DNA of 64,000 nt from Hymenobacter terrenus. GTDB taxonomy: Bacteria; Bacteroidota; Bacteroidia; Cytophagales; Hymenobacteraceae. The translations under genes were made by a program, and so were the position numbers. The stretch's first letter is position 1, and every line of letters begins with the position of its first letter. Under the pieces are notes generated by a model. That model worked only from the letters and a program-made list of their open reading frames with translations. It ran no database searches and had not been told where the DNA came from. The stretch spans positions 1 through 64,000 of the forward strand of contig NZ_LATM01000019.1 of assembly GCF_000972495.1 (NCBI RefSeq), read 5' to 3'. Below are positions 1 through 8,282 of the stretch, in pieces.

Positions 1-175
1 AAGGTATGAAAAACTTTTCGTGATACAAGCAAAAGAAGAAAAATAATTTTGCTTGCCTCTGTTGGTTTTGCCGCCTCATTCACATCAGGCGACGAATCTA
101 ACAGCAAGTAGCTGCTTTTTTTGTTCGCTCCCTTTCTCAATTTTTTGCTTCCGATTGAGGCAGTGTTTCAGATTG
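1..175 (-). other. Structured untranslated leader running out of the window (probable pre-16S leader)
   Basis: Read on the - strand this stretch follows the promoter at 182-211 and contains several short hairpins: CTCAAT/ATTGAG, an AGCAG/CTGCT-like pair and CGCCT/AGGCG. It has no credible coding sequence; the open frame across it on the + strand has no recognisable protein character. The layout fits the processed leader of an rRNA operon, but no mature rRNA sequence is present to confirm it. Confidence 0.45.
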
Positions 176-181
176 GGAGTG

Positions 182-211
182 CAAAAGTACGGAAAGGTTT
201 TTGAAAAGCAA
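182..211 (-). promoter_or_regulatory. Strong Bacteroidota promoter, probably of an rRNA operon
   Basis: On the - strand the sequence reads TTG (complement of 209-211), 19 bases, then TACTTTTG (complement of 182-189), an exact fit to the Bacteroidota -33/-7 consensus TTG-N19-TAnnTTTG. Transcription would leave the window to the left. The long, structured, gene-free leader that follows resembles the region ahead of 16S rRNA genes in this phylum. The promoter is directly visible; the rRNA assignment is inference because the gene itself is outside the window. Confidence 0.6.
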
Positions 212-212
212 G

Positions 213-1383
213 AAACACGAAGAAAAAAAATTGCTTTTCATTCAGCACACTTGGCTCAATTTAGGTACAAAAGGAGTGCAACTTAGAAGTAGAGTGAGAA
301 GGTGCTGTTAGGATAGTCTATAAAGCTGAATGAGCATTGCGAGGAAGGAGCGACATTGCTTTTGGCGATGCTTGCGGAAGCAGGCTCATTAGTGGCCTTT
401 GTTCGCTTAAATGTTTATATGTTCATGGGTTGAAGTAGCTCGTTAGTGATGCTGGTAGTGAGGTTTTGATCGAGGAGTGTACAACTACCACAGGAATATG
501 TACTGAATTATTCAATGTAAGTATCTGGTATAGTGTAGAATATTCTGCCAGAAGGGGCGGAATGTTATCTCAATTGCTATTCAAAAACAAACATTCGTTA
601 GTTTTATGGTTGTATAAACTTTGCTGCTGTCTGTTTCCTTCCTATCTATGCTTTCCAATTCTGCTATTGAACTAACGTCGCTACTGCGGTGGTGGGCGCT
701 GCAGAGTGTTCTACGGGAGGAGATGGTTTGTGTGAATGCGCGAATGCTTTTCTCTGGGAGCCTGCAGAGGGGGTTGTTAACTCGGCCACCTCTTGGGGGC
801 TGAAAAATATACATGAGCTAAGCCCTATTGAAAAGGCGGAATCGCGGGATAGTTATTCTCTTAGAAGCTGTTTGAATTAATTGAAAATCCTGTTGAAACG
901 GTCATGCTTCGACAAGCTCAGCATGACCGTTTTTGCTAACTCAAACAGCTTCTTAGTCACTTCAGAGGCATTGAAAATAAATTATGTTGTATAGACGATT
1001 ATGATTCTATCAAGGGTAAGGCTATGGCGGTGGTGTATATAACTTATGACCTGATGCTTTTTGCTGAAGTAGGAGCGTGCCGTGGTAGCCTCGATGAAGT
1101 GGCAGTAACAGATTCGTTGTTGCGTGAGTTAGTCCTGCATAAAGCGTTGATTGACGAGCTAGTGCAACCGCATAATTACTTAGTATACTTGAGGGATACT
1201 CTCGCTAAGCGAGTAAGGGATGACATCAGGCCTAAGTATGTTGGGCACTCTATTGGGCTCTGGCCAATTGCTACGCATGAGCTACGTAGAAGATGTACGT
1301 GATTTAAAGTAAAAACAATTAGACGAAAAAGAACATCCTTCCTTAGTAAACTCAACAGGACGAATAGAGTAGCAGATAGAAAA
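213..1383. other. Gene-poor intergenic stretch with repeat remnants
   Basis: About 1.2 kb without a gene I can support. Around 330-375 there is a short imperfect element of the type scattered between genes in this group (GCATTGCGAGGAAGGAGCGA), and a nested palindrome at 861-955. A 92-codon open frame at 1024-1302 (+) starts with ATG, but its product resembles nothing I know and shows no domain, so it is not called. The end of the stretch leads into the phenylacetate operon without a clear TAnnTTTG box. Confidence 0.5.
861..955. repeat. Nested palindromic intergenic repeat
   Basis: Outer arms at 861-875 and 941-955 pair in 14 of 15 positions (core GAAGCTGTTTGA). Inside them a perfect 12-bp stem (896-907 with 921-932) encloses CTTCGACAAGCTCA-type sequence. 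The two stems would fold as one long cruciform or RNA hairpin. The inner core is of a kind seen dispersed between genes in many bacteria, so this is probably a mobile palindromic element; it could also stop transcription. Confidence 0.7.
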
Positions 1384-2457
1384 ATGAGCCGGTTTCATAA
1401 ATTAAAGATTAAGAACATCCGCCGTGAGACGCCCGACTGCGTATCGCTCGCGTTCGAGGTGCCGGCTGAGTTGCGTGAGGCTTTTCGCTACACACCGGGC
1501 CAGTACCTAACGTTGCGTCGTGAATACAGAGGGGAGGAACTGCGGCGTTCCTATTCTATATGTAGCAGTCCGTTGGATGATGAGTGGCGGGTTGCCATCA
1601 AGAAAGTGCCCGAAGGCCGTTTCTCGACTATGGCCGTGGAGGGGTTGAGCATCGGTGACACGCTGGATGTGATGCCGCCACAAGGGCGTTTCACTGCTAA
1701 CTTACATTCGGCGCATGCGAAGAGCTACGCGTTGTTTGCAGCGGGCAGTGGGATTACACCTATCTTGTCCATCATCAAGACTATTCTGCTAACTGAGCCG
1801 GGTAGCCAGGTGTATTTGGTGTATGGTAACCGGGGACGCAACTCGATTATTTTTAAGGAAGCAATTGAGGGCCTGAAGAATAAGTTTTTGAATCGGTTGA
1901 GTGTATTTCATGTGCTGAGTCGTGAGCAGGGCGACAGCGACTTATTTTTTGGCCGACTCGACTATGATAAGACGACGCAGCTTTTGCAAAAAGTGTTGCC
2001 CGCTGCTCAACTTAATGAGTGTTTTATTTGCGGGCCGGAGGAAATGATAATGGGCGTAAAGCAGGCGCTGACTGAAGCTGGAGTAACACCGGAGAAAATT
2101 CACTTCGAACTATTTGCCTCGACTAGCGGGCAGGCAGCAACGGCCGTCGTGCGCCAGCCAATGGGCAGTGACGACCAGAAAAGTCAGGTGACGGTGCGCC
2201 TCGACGGTCGGGCTTATTTGCTGGATATGTCGTATTATGGAGATACCGTGCTTGATGCCACGTTGGCGGCTGGTGTTGATGCGCCTTATTCGTGCAAAAA
2301 CGGTATGTGTAGCACCTGTCGCGCCCGTGTTACCGACGGCACGGCGATGATGGATGTAAACTTTTCGCTCGATGACCGCGAAGTAGCCGCCGGTTACATT
2401 CTCACCTGTCAGGCCCGGCCGACCACGGCGGCGGTGACCGTGGATTTTGACCAATAA
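1384..2457 (+). CDS. paaE: Phenylacetyl-CoA epoxidase, reductase subunit PaaE
   Basis: The 357-residue protein passes electrons from NADPH through FAD and a [2Fe-2S] cluster to the diiron oxygenase PaaA. It shows the FAD-binding motif RSYSICSSP near residue 56, the nucleotide-binding GSGITPILSI near 121, and a C-terminal plant-type ferredoxin domain with YSCKNGMCSTC near 300 and the fourth cysteine in ILTCQ. Order and length match the family. It is the first gene of the cluster here, whereas E. coli has it after paaD. The ATG at 1384 is preceded by an A-rich stretch and gives a full-length N-terminus. Confidence 0.95.
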   Translation: MSRFHKLKIKNIRRETPDCVSLAFEVPAELREAFRYTPGQYLTLRREYRGEELRRSYSICSSPLDDEWRVAIKKVPEGRFSTMAVEGLSIGDTLDVMPPQGRFTANLHSAHAKSYALFAAGSGITPILSIIKTILLTEPGSQVYLVYGNRGRNSIIFKEAIEGLKNKFLNRLSVFHVLSREQGDSDLFFGRLDYDKTTQLLQKVLPAAQLNECFICGPEEMIMGVKQALTEAGVTPEKIHFELFASTSGQAATAVVRQPMGSDDQKSQVTVRLDGRAYLLDMSYYGDTVLDATLAAGVDAPYSCKNGMCSTCRARVTDGTAMMDVNFSLDDREVAAGYILTCQARPTTAAVTVDFDQ

Positions 2458-2521
2458 TGAGGCACTTTTATGGCCGCTCACCTCTTCTATACCTATTCAC
2501 TTTAATAATTCCCACCCCGTC

Positions 2522-3478
2522 ATGGAAACGCTCGAACAAGTCCTCACTCCAGAAGAACAGTTTCAGGCCCATATCGACGCGGACATTCGCATCGAACCGA
2601 AGGATTGGATGCCCGACGCTTACCGCAAGACGCTCATCCGCCAGATTTCGCAGCACGCGCATTCGGAGTTGGTGGGCATGTTGCCGGAGGGCAACTGGAT
2701 AACCCGGGCTCCTTCGCTCAAGCGCAAGGCCATTCTACTGGCCAAAGTGCAGGACGAGGCTGGACACGGCCTTTACCTTTACAGCGCGGCCGAAACTTTG
2801 GGAACTTCGCGCGACCAGATGCTCGCTGACCTGCACTCGGGTAAGGCCAAGTACTCCAGTATTTTCAACTACCCCACTCTGAGCTGGGCTGATATGGGCT
2901 GCGTGGGCTGGCTGGTAGATGGGGCGGCCATTCTGAACCAAGTGCCGCTGTGCCGGACTTCTTACGGGCCTTATGCGCGGGCCATGGTACGGGTGTGTAA
3001 GGAAGAGAGCTTCCACCAGCGCCAGGGGTTTGAAATTATGCAGACGCTTTGCGAAGGCGCGCCGGCTCAAAAGGAGATGGCGCAGGAAGCCCTCAACCGC
3101 TGGTGGTGGCCCACGCTGATGATGTTCGGACCGAAGGATGCGGACTCGCCGAACACGGAGCAGTCGATGAAGTGGCGCATCAAGCGCTTTACTAATGATG
3201 AGTTGCGCCAGAAATTCGTGGACATGATGGTGCCCCAGGCGGAGTTTTTGGGCCTGACGGTGCCCGATGAAAAGGTAAAATGGAACGAAGCTCGCCAAGC
3301 CTATGATTTTGGGGAGGTCGATTGGAATGAATTCTGGGCAGTGGTGAAAGGCAATGGCTTATGCAACCACGAGCGTTTGCAGGCGCGGGTGCAGGCGCAC
3401 GAGGAAGGCGCTTGGGTCCGTGAGGCGGCGCTGGCGCACGCGGCCAAACGCAAGGAGCGGGCAGCGGTGACAGCATAG
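2522..3478 (+). CDS. paaA: Phenylacetyl-CoA 1,2-epoxidase catalytic subunit PaaA
   Basis: Catalytic diiron subunit of the oxygenase that converts phenylacetyl-CoA to its ring-1,2-epoxide. With the ATG at 2522 (METLEQVLTPEEQ) the protein has 318 residues, near the usual 310; an upstream in-frame start at 2447 would overlap paaE and add unconserved residues. Ferritin-like helices carry the iron ligands in the DEAGHGLYLY segment and in the KEESFHQRQGFE segment. It lies 64 bases after paaE and is followed by a palindromic repeat before paaB. Confidence 0.95.
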   Translation: METLEQVLTPEEQFQAHIDADIRIEPKDWMPDAYRKTLIRQISQHAHSELVGMLPEGNWITRAPSLKRKAILLAKVQDEAGHGLYLYSAAETLGTSRDQMLADLHSGKAKYSSIFNYPTLSWADMGCVGWLVDGAAILNQVPLCRTSYGPYARAMVRVCKEESFHQRQGFEIMQTLCEGAPAQKEMAQEALNRWWWPTLMMFGPKDADSPNTEQSMKWRIKRFTNDELRQKFVDMMVPQAEFLGLTVPDEKVKWNEARQAYDFGEVDWNEFWAVVKGNGLCNHERLQARVQAHEEGAWVREAALAHAAKRKERAAVTA

Positions 3479-3489
3479 CTTTTTAAATT

Positions 3490-3580
3490 ATGCTGAGTGG
3501 TGGTGAAGCATCCCGCGTGCTTCGTTCGACGATAATTAAGGGTAGAGCGTGCGAGATGCGGCGCTCGGCATGACAACAGG
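3490..3580. repeat. Intergenic palindrome between paaA and paaB
   Basis: Two imperfect arms (GCATCCCGCGTGCT on the left, AGCGTGCGAGATGC on the right) flank a short AT-rich spacer, followed by CGGCGCTCGGCATGAC. Such GCATGAC-ended elements recur in Hymenobacter intergenic DNA. Placed inside the operon, its RNA hairpin could affect relative levels of paaA and paaB message. That effect is inference. Confidence 0.55.
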
Positions 3581-3585
3581 AACTC

Positions 3586-3873
3586 ATGAATCAATCAGAA
3601 TGGCCTCTTTGGGAGGTATTTATTCGTAGCAAGCAAGGACTTGACCATAAGCATGTAGGTAGTTTGCACGCCGCTGATGCAGCCATGGCGGTGCAAAATG
3701 CCCGCGACGTGTATACCCGGCGCCTCGAGGGAGTGAGCATCTGGGTGGTTGAGTCGAAATATATTCACGCCTCTAATCCGGATGAGGCGGAGGCTTTCTT
3801 CGACCCGGCCGCCGATAAGGTGTATCGACATCCCACTTTCTATGAGGTGCCCGACTCAATCAAGCACATGTAA
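3586..3873 (+). CDS. paaB: Phenylacetyl-CoA epoxidase subunit PaaB
   Basis: The small 95-residue subunit of the epoxidase bridges PaaAC heterodimers. The sequence opens with WPLWEVFIRSKQGLDHKHVG and contains the NARDVYTRR and SIWVV segments typical of PaaB. It has no catalytic metal ligands. It sits between paaA and paaC and ends 12 bases before the paaC start, so it is clearly co-transcribed with paaC. Confidence 0.95.
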   Translation: MNQSEWPLWEVFIRSKQGLDHKHVGSLHAADAAMAVQNARDVYTRRLEGVSIWVVESKYIHASNPDEAEAFFDPAADKVYRHPTFYEVPDSIKHM

Positions 3874-3885
3874 TTCTGGTTGTTT

Positions 3886-4683
3886 ATGTCAGCTACTTTG
3901 CCTGAGACTTTAGCCGGTATTGTCCCGGCGGCGCCTAATCTGTTATTCCCTTTTGTGTTGCAGCTGGCAGATACCAGTCTTATTCTAGCTCACCGCTTGT
4001 CGGAATGGTGCGGGCATGGTCCCGTGCTGGAGCAGGATTTGGCACTGGCCAATATTGCACTCGACCTGCTGGGCGAGGCCCGCAGCTACTACCAATACGC
4101 CGCTGAGCTGGAAGGCCAGGGGCGTACCGAGGACGACTTGGCCTATCTACGAAGTGCCGTGGAATATCGTAACCCGCTGTTGGTAGAGCAGCCCAACGGC
4201 GACTTTGCCCACACCGTGGTGCGGCAATTTCTATTTGATAATTTCCACTACCACCTGCTGCAGGCGCTGAAGGAAAGCGCTGATGCGCAGCTAGCCGCTA
4301 TTGCTGAGAAGTCACTGAAAGAAGCCGCTTATCACCTTAAATGGAGCTCGGAATGGGTGATTCGTCTGGGGGATGGCACTGCTGAAAGTCGGCAGCGTCT
4401 GGACAAGGCAATTGCCGCGCTGTGGCGGTTCGCCGGTGAGCTGACTACGCCTACTACCACCGAAACCTGCTTGCAGAGATTGGGGCTGGTGCCTGATTAT
4501 GCGGCGCTGCTACCCGCGATGGAAGCACACGTAGCGCACGTGTTGGGAGAGGCTACGGTGCCGGTGCCCGAAGCGGTTTTCGCGCAGCAGGGGGGCAAGA
4601 TGGGCCGGCATTCCGAGCACTTGGGCTACCTGCTGGCGGAACTGCAATACATGCAACGGTCGTATCCGGGTTTGACATGGTAG
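3886..4683 (+). CDS. paaC: Phenylacetyl-CoA epoxidase structural subunit PaaC
   Basis: Ferritin-like partner of PaaA; it shares the fold but has lost the catalytic iron role and helps position the substrate. The protein is 265 residues from ATG 3886 (MSATLPETL); a TTG two codons earlier is possible. Typical segments are LADTSLILAHRLSEWCGHGP, DLLGEARSYYQYA and AAYHLKWSSEWVIRLGDGT. Its last codons overlap the start of paaD by 7 bases, which suggests translational coupling. Confidence 0.95.
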   Translation: MSATLPETLAGIVPAAPNLLFPFVLQLADTSLILAHRLSEWCGHGPVLEQDLALANIALDLLGEARSYYQYAAELEGQGRTEDDLAYLRSAVEYRNPLLVEQPNGDFAHTVVRQFLFDNFHYHLLQALKESADAQLAAIAEKSLKEAAYHLKWSSEWVIRLGDGTAESRQRLDKAIAALWRFAGELTTPTTTETCLQRLGLVPDYAALLPAMEAHVAHVLGEATVPVPEAVFAQQGGKMGRHSEHLGYLLAELQYMQRSYPGLTW

Positions 4684-5189
4684 CGCCCACTATGGCACCA
4701 ACGGAGGAGCGCATCTGGCAGCTGCTGGAAGAGGTATCGGACCCGGAAGTGCCAGTGCTCAGCATTCTGGATTTAGGTATCGTCCGCGCCGTGCGTGTGG
4801 CGGACGATGCGGTAGATGTTACCATCACTCCCACGTATTCAGGCTGCCCGGCTATGAACGTTATTGCTACCGAAATTCGGCTGCGACTGCTGGCGGAAGG
4901 CCTTACCAACCTCACCATTCATAATCAACTCAGCCCAGCCTGGACTACGGACTGGATGTCGCGGGCGGGCCGGGAGAAGCTAGAAGCCTACGGCATCGCG
5001 CCGCCAGTAGACGGCACCGCAACAGGACATCTGCTCAATTTATTTGGCGAGGACACTGCCGTGCGCTGCCCGGTTTGCAAGTCGGAGCATACGCATCTGG
5101 TTAGTCAATTTGGCTCCACAGCTTGCAAGGCACATTATCAGTGCGACGACTGCTTGGAGCCGTTTGACTATTTTAAATGCCATAGCTGA
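4677..5189 (+). CDS. paaD: PaaD, iron-sulfur maturation factor of the epoxidase
   Basis: A 170-residue protein of the MIP18/DUF59 family with a C-terminal zinc ribbon, needed for assembly of the epoxidase complex. The DUF59 part has EVSDPEVPVLSILDLGIV and the conserved SGCPAMN cysteine motif. The C-terminal half has CPVCKSEHT and CDDCLEPFDYFKCH as paired metal-binding cysteines. ATG 4677 overlaps the paaC stop; ATG 4692 is an alternative that would lose only five residues. Confidence 0.93.
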   Translation: MVAPTMAPTEERIWQLLEEVSDPEVPVLSILDLGIVRAVRVADDAVDVTITPTYSGCPAMNVIATEIRLRLLAEGLTNLTIHNQLSPAWTTDWMSRAGREKLEAYGIAPPVDGTATGHLLNLFGEDTAVRCPVCKSEHTHLVSQFGSTACKAHYQCDDCLEPFDYFKCHS

Positions 5190-5285
5190 TAACGGCCAAG
5201 AGTGGTGCTGCTGGTGCGAACTGAGCGGTAGGTCCTCGATTTCAGCATCTTCCACCCTTGCCATATTATAACTTCAGTTTTACGA

Positions 5286-6467
5286 ATGATTATCGGAATT
5301 ATCGGGAGCGGCGCCATGGGGGCGGGCATCGCACAGGTAGTAGCCACGGCGGGCCACACTGTTCGCCTGCTCGACCAGGACGCTGAGGCATTGCAACGGG
5401 CGGGAACCGCTATTCAAGCCAGCCTGCATAAGCTAGCGGAAAAGGGGAAGCTAACTTCAGCCACGGCCGAGGCTATTTTTGCTAATCTGCATTTCACGCA
5501 GGCGGTGGCCGATTTTGCCGACTGTGAACTCGTGCTGGAGGCCATTGTAGAAGACCTAGCGGTAAAACAGCAGTTATTTCGGGAGGTTGAGCTAATAGTG
5601 TCAGCTAACTGTACTTTGGCAAGCAATACGTCGTCGCTGTCGATTGCTTCCATTGCGGCGGCTTGCCAGCGGCCGGGGCGGTTTATCGGCATTCACTTCT
5701 TCAACCCAGCGCCCATTATGCAGTTGGTAGAGGTCATTCCGGCGGTGCAGACGCGGGCGGGGCTGGCCGAAGAAGTGCGGGACTTGGTGCAAGGCTGGGG
5801 CAAGCTACCGGTACTGACCAAGGACACGCCAGGGTTCATTGTGAACCGTGTGGCGCGCCCGTTCTACGGTGAGGCAATCCGCATTCTGGAAGAAGGCATT
5901 GCTGATATGGCGACCATCGACTGGGCCGTGACGGAGCTGGGAGGCTTCCGGATGGGGCCGTTCGCGCTGATGGACTTTATTGGTCACGACGTGAATTACC
6001 GGGTTACTGAATCGGTATTTGCCTCATTTTTCTACGACCCGCGCTTCAAACCATCCTTTACCCAAAAGCGGCTGTTTGAGGCAGGGTACTATGGTCGTAA
6101 ATCAGGCCGTGGCTTCTACGATTATGCGGCCGGCGCCGTGCTGCCCGAACCAAGCCGTGACGAAATCCTCGGCCGCGCCGTGCTGCACCGCGTTGTGGCC
6201 ATGCTTATTAACGAAGCAGTGGACGCGCTGGCCCTGAACGTGGCTTCGAAAGAGGACCTGGAACTGGCCATGACAAAAGGCGTGAATTACCCCAAAGGTC
6301 TGTTGGCTTGGGCCGACGAGTGGGGGCCTGCTAACGTGCTGACGACTCTCGACGACCTTTATAACGAGTACCGTGAAGACCGATACCGCGCTAGTCCGCT
6401 ACTGCGCCGCGTGGTGCGAAATAACCAGTATTTTCTCCAGCATGAGCCAGCCACGAGCCAGCAATAG
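5286..6467 (+). CDS. paaH: 3-hydroxyadipyl-CoA dehydrogenase PaaH
   Basis: NAD-dependent enzyme oxidising 3-hydroxyadipyl-CoA in the lower part of the phenylacetate pathway. The N-terminus has the Rossmann motif GSGAMGAGIAQ followed by the acidic residue in LLDQD. The catalytic region shows SNTSSLSI, the histidine in GIHFFNPAP and the DTPGFIVNR segment. At 393 residues it has one full dehydrogenase unit plus extra C-terminal helical repeat, shorter than E. coli PaaH (about 475). The 3' end overlaps paaI by 26 bases. Confidence 0.92.
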   Translation: MIIGIIGSGAMGAGIAQVVATAGHTVRLLDQDAEALQRAGTAIQASLHKLAEKGKLTSATAEAIFANLHFTQAVADFADCELVLEAIVEDLAVKQQLFREVELIVSANCTLASNTSSLSIASIAAACQRPGRFIGIHFFNPAPIMQLVEVIPAVQTRAGLAEEVRDLVQGWGKLPVLTKDTPGFIVNRVARPFYGEAIRILEEGIADMATIDWAVTELGGFRMGPFALMDFIGHDVNYRVTESVFASFFYDPRFKPSFTQKRLFEAGYYGRKSGRGFYDYAAGAVLPEPSRDEILGRAVLHRVVAMLINEAVDALALNVASKEDLELAMTKGVNYPKGLLAWADEWGPANVLTTLDDLYNEYREDRYRASPLLRRVVRNNQYFLQHEPATSQQ

Positions 6468-6888
6468 CCTCGCTGAGGCCGTGAAAGAGCACATGCTTAG
6501 GGATGATGCCTTTAGTAAGCTGCTCGGCCTGGAAATCGATGAGATTGGCGCGGGCTACTGCCGTTTGCATTTCACGGTGCGCCCCGATATGCTCAACGGT
6601 TTTCGGGTGCTGCACGGCGGTGTCACGTTTTCCGCCGCGGATTCGGCTTTTGCTTTTGCCTGCAACAGCCACGGCCGCCAGAGCGTGGGGCTGACGGTGA
6701 CCATCGACTATCTGGAGGCCGGCGAACTTGGCGATGTGATTACGATGGAAGCGCAGGAGGAGAGTTTAAAACATAAAATCAGTGTTTACCAGATACGTGC
6801 TACTAACCAGCACGGGAACCTGCTGGCCCTGTTTAAAGGAACTGCTTACCGCACCAGCAACGAAATTCTGAGCCTTCCTAATCAATAA
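6442..6888 (+). CDS. paaI: Hotdog-fold acyl-CoA thioesterase PaaI
   Basis: Hydrolyses dead-end ring-hydroxylated or other CoA thioesters that accumulate in the pathway, releasing CoA. The chosen ATG at 6442 (MSQPRASNSLAEAV) gives 148 residues, the family's usual size; an earlier frame start at 6373 would run deep into paaH. The hotdog signature is GFRVLHGGVTFSAADSAFAF, with the following SVGLTVTIDYLE strand. It ends 8 bases before the paaJ start. Confidence 0.92.
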   Translation: MSQPRASNSLAEAVKEHMLRDDAFSKLLGLEIDEIGAGYCRLHFTVRPDMLNGFRVLHGGVTFSAADSAFAFACNSHGRQSVGLTVTIDYLEAGELGDVITMEAQEESLKHKISVYQIRATNQHGNLLALFKGTAYRTSNEILSLPNQ

Positions 6889-6896
6889 TAAACGCT

Positions 6897-8102
6897 GTGA
6901 AACAAGCCTATTTAGTTGATGGAATCCGCACGCCGATTGGCAACTTCGGCGGCACTTTGGCGACGATTCGACCCGATGATATGGCCGCGCTGGTCATTCA
7001 GGAGCTGTTGAGGCGCAACCCAACGGCCGATCCAACGGGCATTGCCGATGTAATACTAGGCTGCGCTAACCAGAGCGGAGAGGACAACCGCAACGTGGCC
7101 CGTATGGCATTGCTATTAGCAGGCCTCCCGGCCTCGGTGCCCGGCGAAACCGTGAATCGCCTCTGTGCTTCGGGCTTATCGGCCAGCATTGCGGCAGCCC
7201 GCGCCATCCAGAGCGGCGACGGCGACTTATTTGTGGCGGGTGGGGTGGAAAACATGACCCGTGGCCCACTGGTAATTTCCAAAGCCAGCTCGGCTTTCGG
7301 CCGCGATTCGCAAATGTATGATTCCAGCTTCGGCTGGCGCTTCATCAACCCCCGGATGGAGGAACTCTATGGCACCGATGCCATGGGTGAAACCGCTGAA
7401 AATCTGGCCGAGCGCGACCATATCAGCCGCGAAGACCAGGACCAGTTTGCCTACGATTCGCACCAGCGCGCCGCGGTAGCACGAGATTCCGGCCGCTTCG
7501 CCCAGGAAATTGTGCCCGTACCGATTCCCCAACGCAAGGGCGAGCCGCTGCTATTTGAGCACGATGAGTTTATCAAGGCGAACACGACGTTGGAAGGGCT
7601 GACCAAATTGCGGCCGGCTTTCCGCAAAAATGGCTCGGTGACGGCCGGAAATTCCTCGGGGCTGAATGATGGGGCGGCGGCCTTGTTGCTGGCTTCCGAA
7701 GATGGTCTGAAGCGACACCGTCTCACACCGCGCGCCCGCATCGTGGCAATGGGCGTGGCCGGTGTGGAGCCACGTTTCATGGGCATCGGCCCGGTGCCAG
7801 CCAGTCAGCAGGCCCTAAAAAAGGCAGGCCTGACCCTCGACCAAATAGATCTGATTGAGTTCAACGAAGCCTTTGCCGTTCAAACCCTTGCCTGTGTGCG
7901 CGGCCTGGGCCTGGCGGGCAATGACCCACGCATCAACCCCAACGGCGGGGCCATTGCGCTAGGCCACCCGCTGGGTATGAGCGGGGCCCGCATTCTGAAT
8001 ACGGCCGCCTTGGAGTTGCATCAGCAGAACAAGCGCTACGCGCTGGTCACGATGTGCGTTGGCGTCGGGCAGGGCTATGCAGTAGTTATCGAGCGGACAT
8101 AA
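6897..8102 (+). CDS. paaJ: 3-oxoadipyl-CoA / 3-oxo-5,6-dehydrosuberyl-CoA thiolase PaaJ
   Basis: Thiolase of 401 residues that cleaves 3-oxoadipyl-CoA to succinyl-CoA and acetyl-CoA and the C8 intermediate to a C6 unit. It starts with GTG at 6897. The nucleophilic cysteine lies in VNRLCASGLSAS near residue 90, with FNEAFAVQ and GGAIALGHPLGMSGAR (histidine) and MCVGVGQG (second cysteine) near the C-terminus. The family also includes PcaF, but the genomic position makes PaaJ the better name. Confidence 0.93.
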   Translation: MKQAYLVDGIRTPIGNFGGTLATIRPDDMAALVIQELLRRNPTADPTGIADVILGCANQSGEDNRNVARMALLLAGLPASVPGETVNRLCASGLSASIAAARAIQSGDGDLFVAGGVENMTRGPLVISKASSAFGRDSQMYDSSFGWRFINPRMEELYGTDAMGETAENLAERDHISREDQDQFAYDSHQRAAVARDSGRFAQEIVPVPIPQRKGEPLLFEHDEFIKANTTLEGLTKLRPAFRKNGSVTAGNSSGLNDGAAALLLASEDGLKRHRLTPRARIVAMGVAGVEPRFMGIGPVPASQQALKKAGLTLDQIDLIEFNEAFAVQTLACVRGLGLAGNDPRINPNGGAIALGHPLGMSGARILNTAALELHQQNKRYALVTMCVGVGQGYAVVIERT

Positions 8103-8229
8103 GCTTACTATCTCCGGTCTCGCCGCTTGATACGCGCAAGGGACTCTTGTTTTAATAAACGCTGTTATCACTTTCAACTAAATCACTGACGCACCTCCAA
8201 AGCTATTTGCTATACTAAATAGAAATAGC

Positions 8230-8262
8230 GGTTTCTCCTCTCCGCGGGAGAGGAGACCAAGG
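8230..8262. repeat. Short perfect palindrome between paaJ and paaZ
   Basis: Ten-base arms TCTCCTCTCC (8234-8243) and GGAGAGGAGA (8247-8256) around a GCG loop, followed by CCAAGGGGTGAAGC. The same style of element, built on CTCTCCC/GGGAGAG, appears at 47055-47127. It lies 27 bases ahead of paaZ and could lower or insulate paaZ expression; there is no T tract to make it a standard terminator. Confidence 0.6.
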
Positions 8263-8282
8263 GGTGAAGCACCAGCACTGCC

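Noticed and set aside
53..286. Open frame of 77 codons on the + strand
   Set aside because: It lies antisense over the probable rRNA promoter and leader, and its product has no protein-like character.
466..880. Several short open frames on both strands
   Set aside because: They overlap each other, have no recognisable domain and lie in a gene-poor stretch with repeat remnants.
1024..1302. 92-codon open frame with ATG ahead of paaE
   Set aside because: No homology recognised, no promoter or ribosome-binding signal, and codon use unlike the neighbours; too weak to call.
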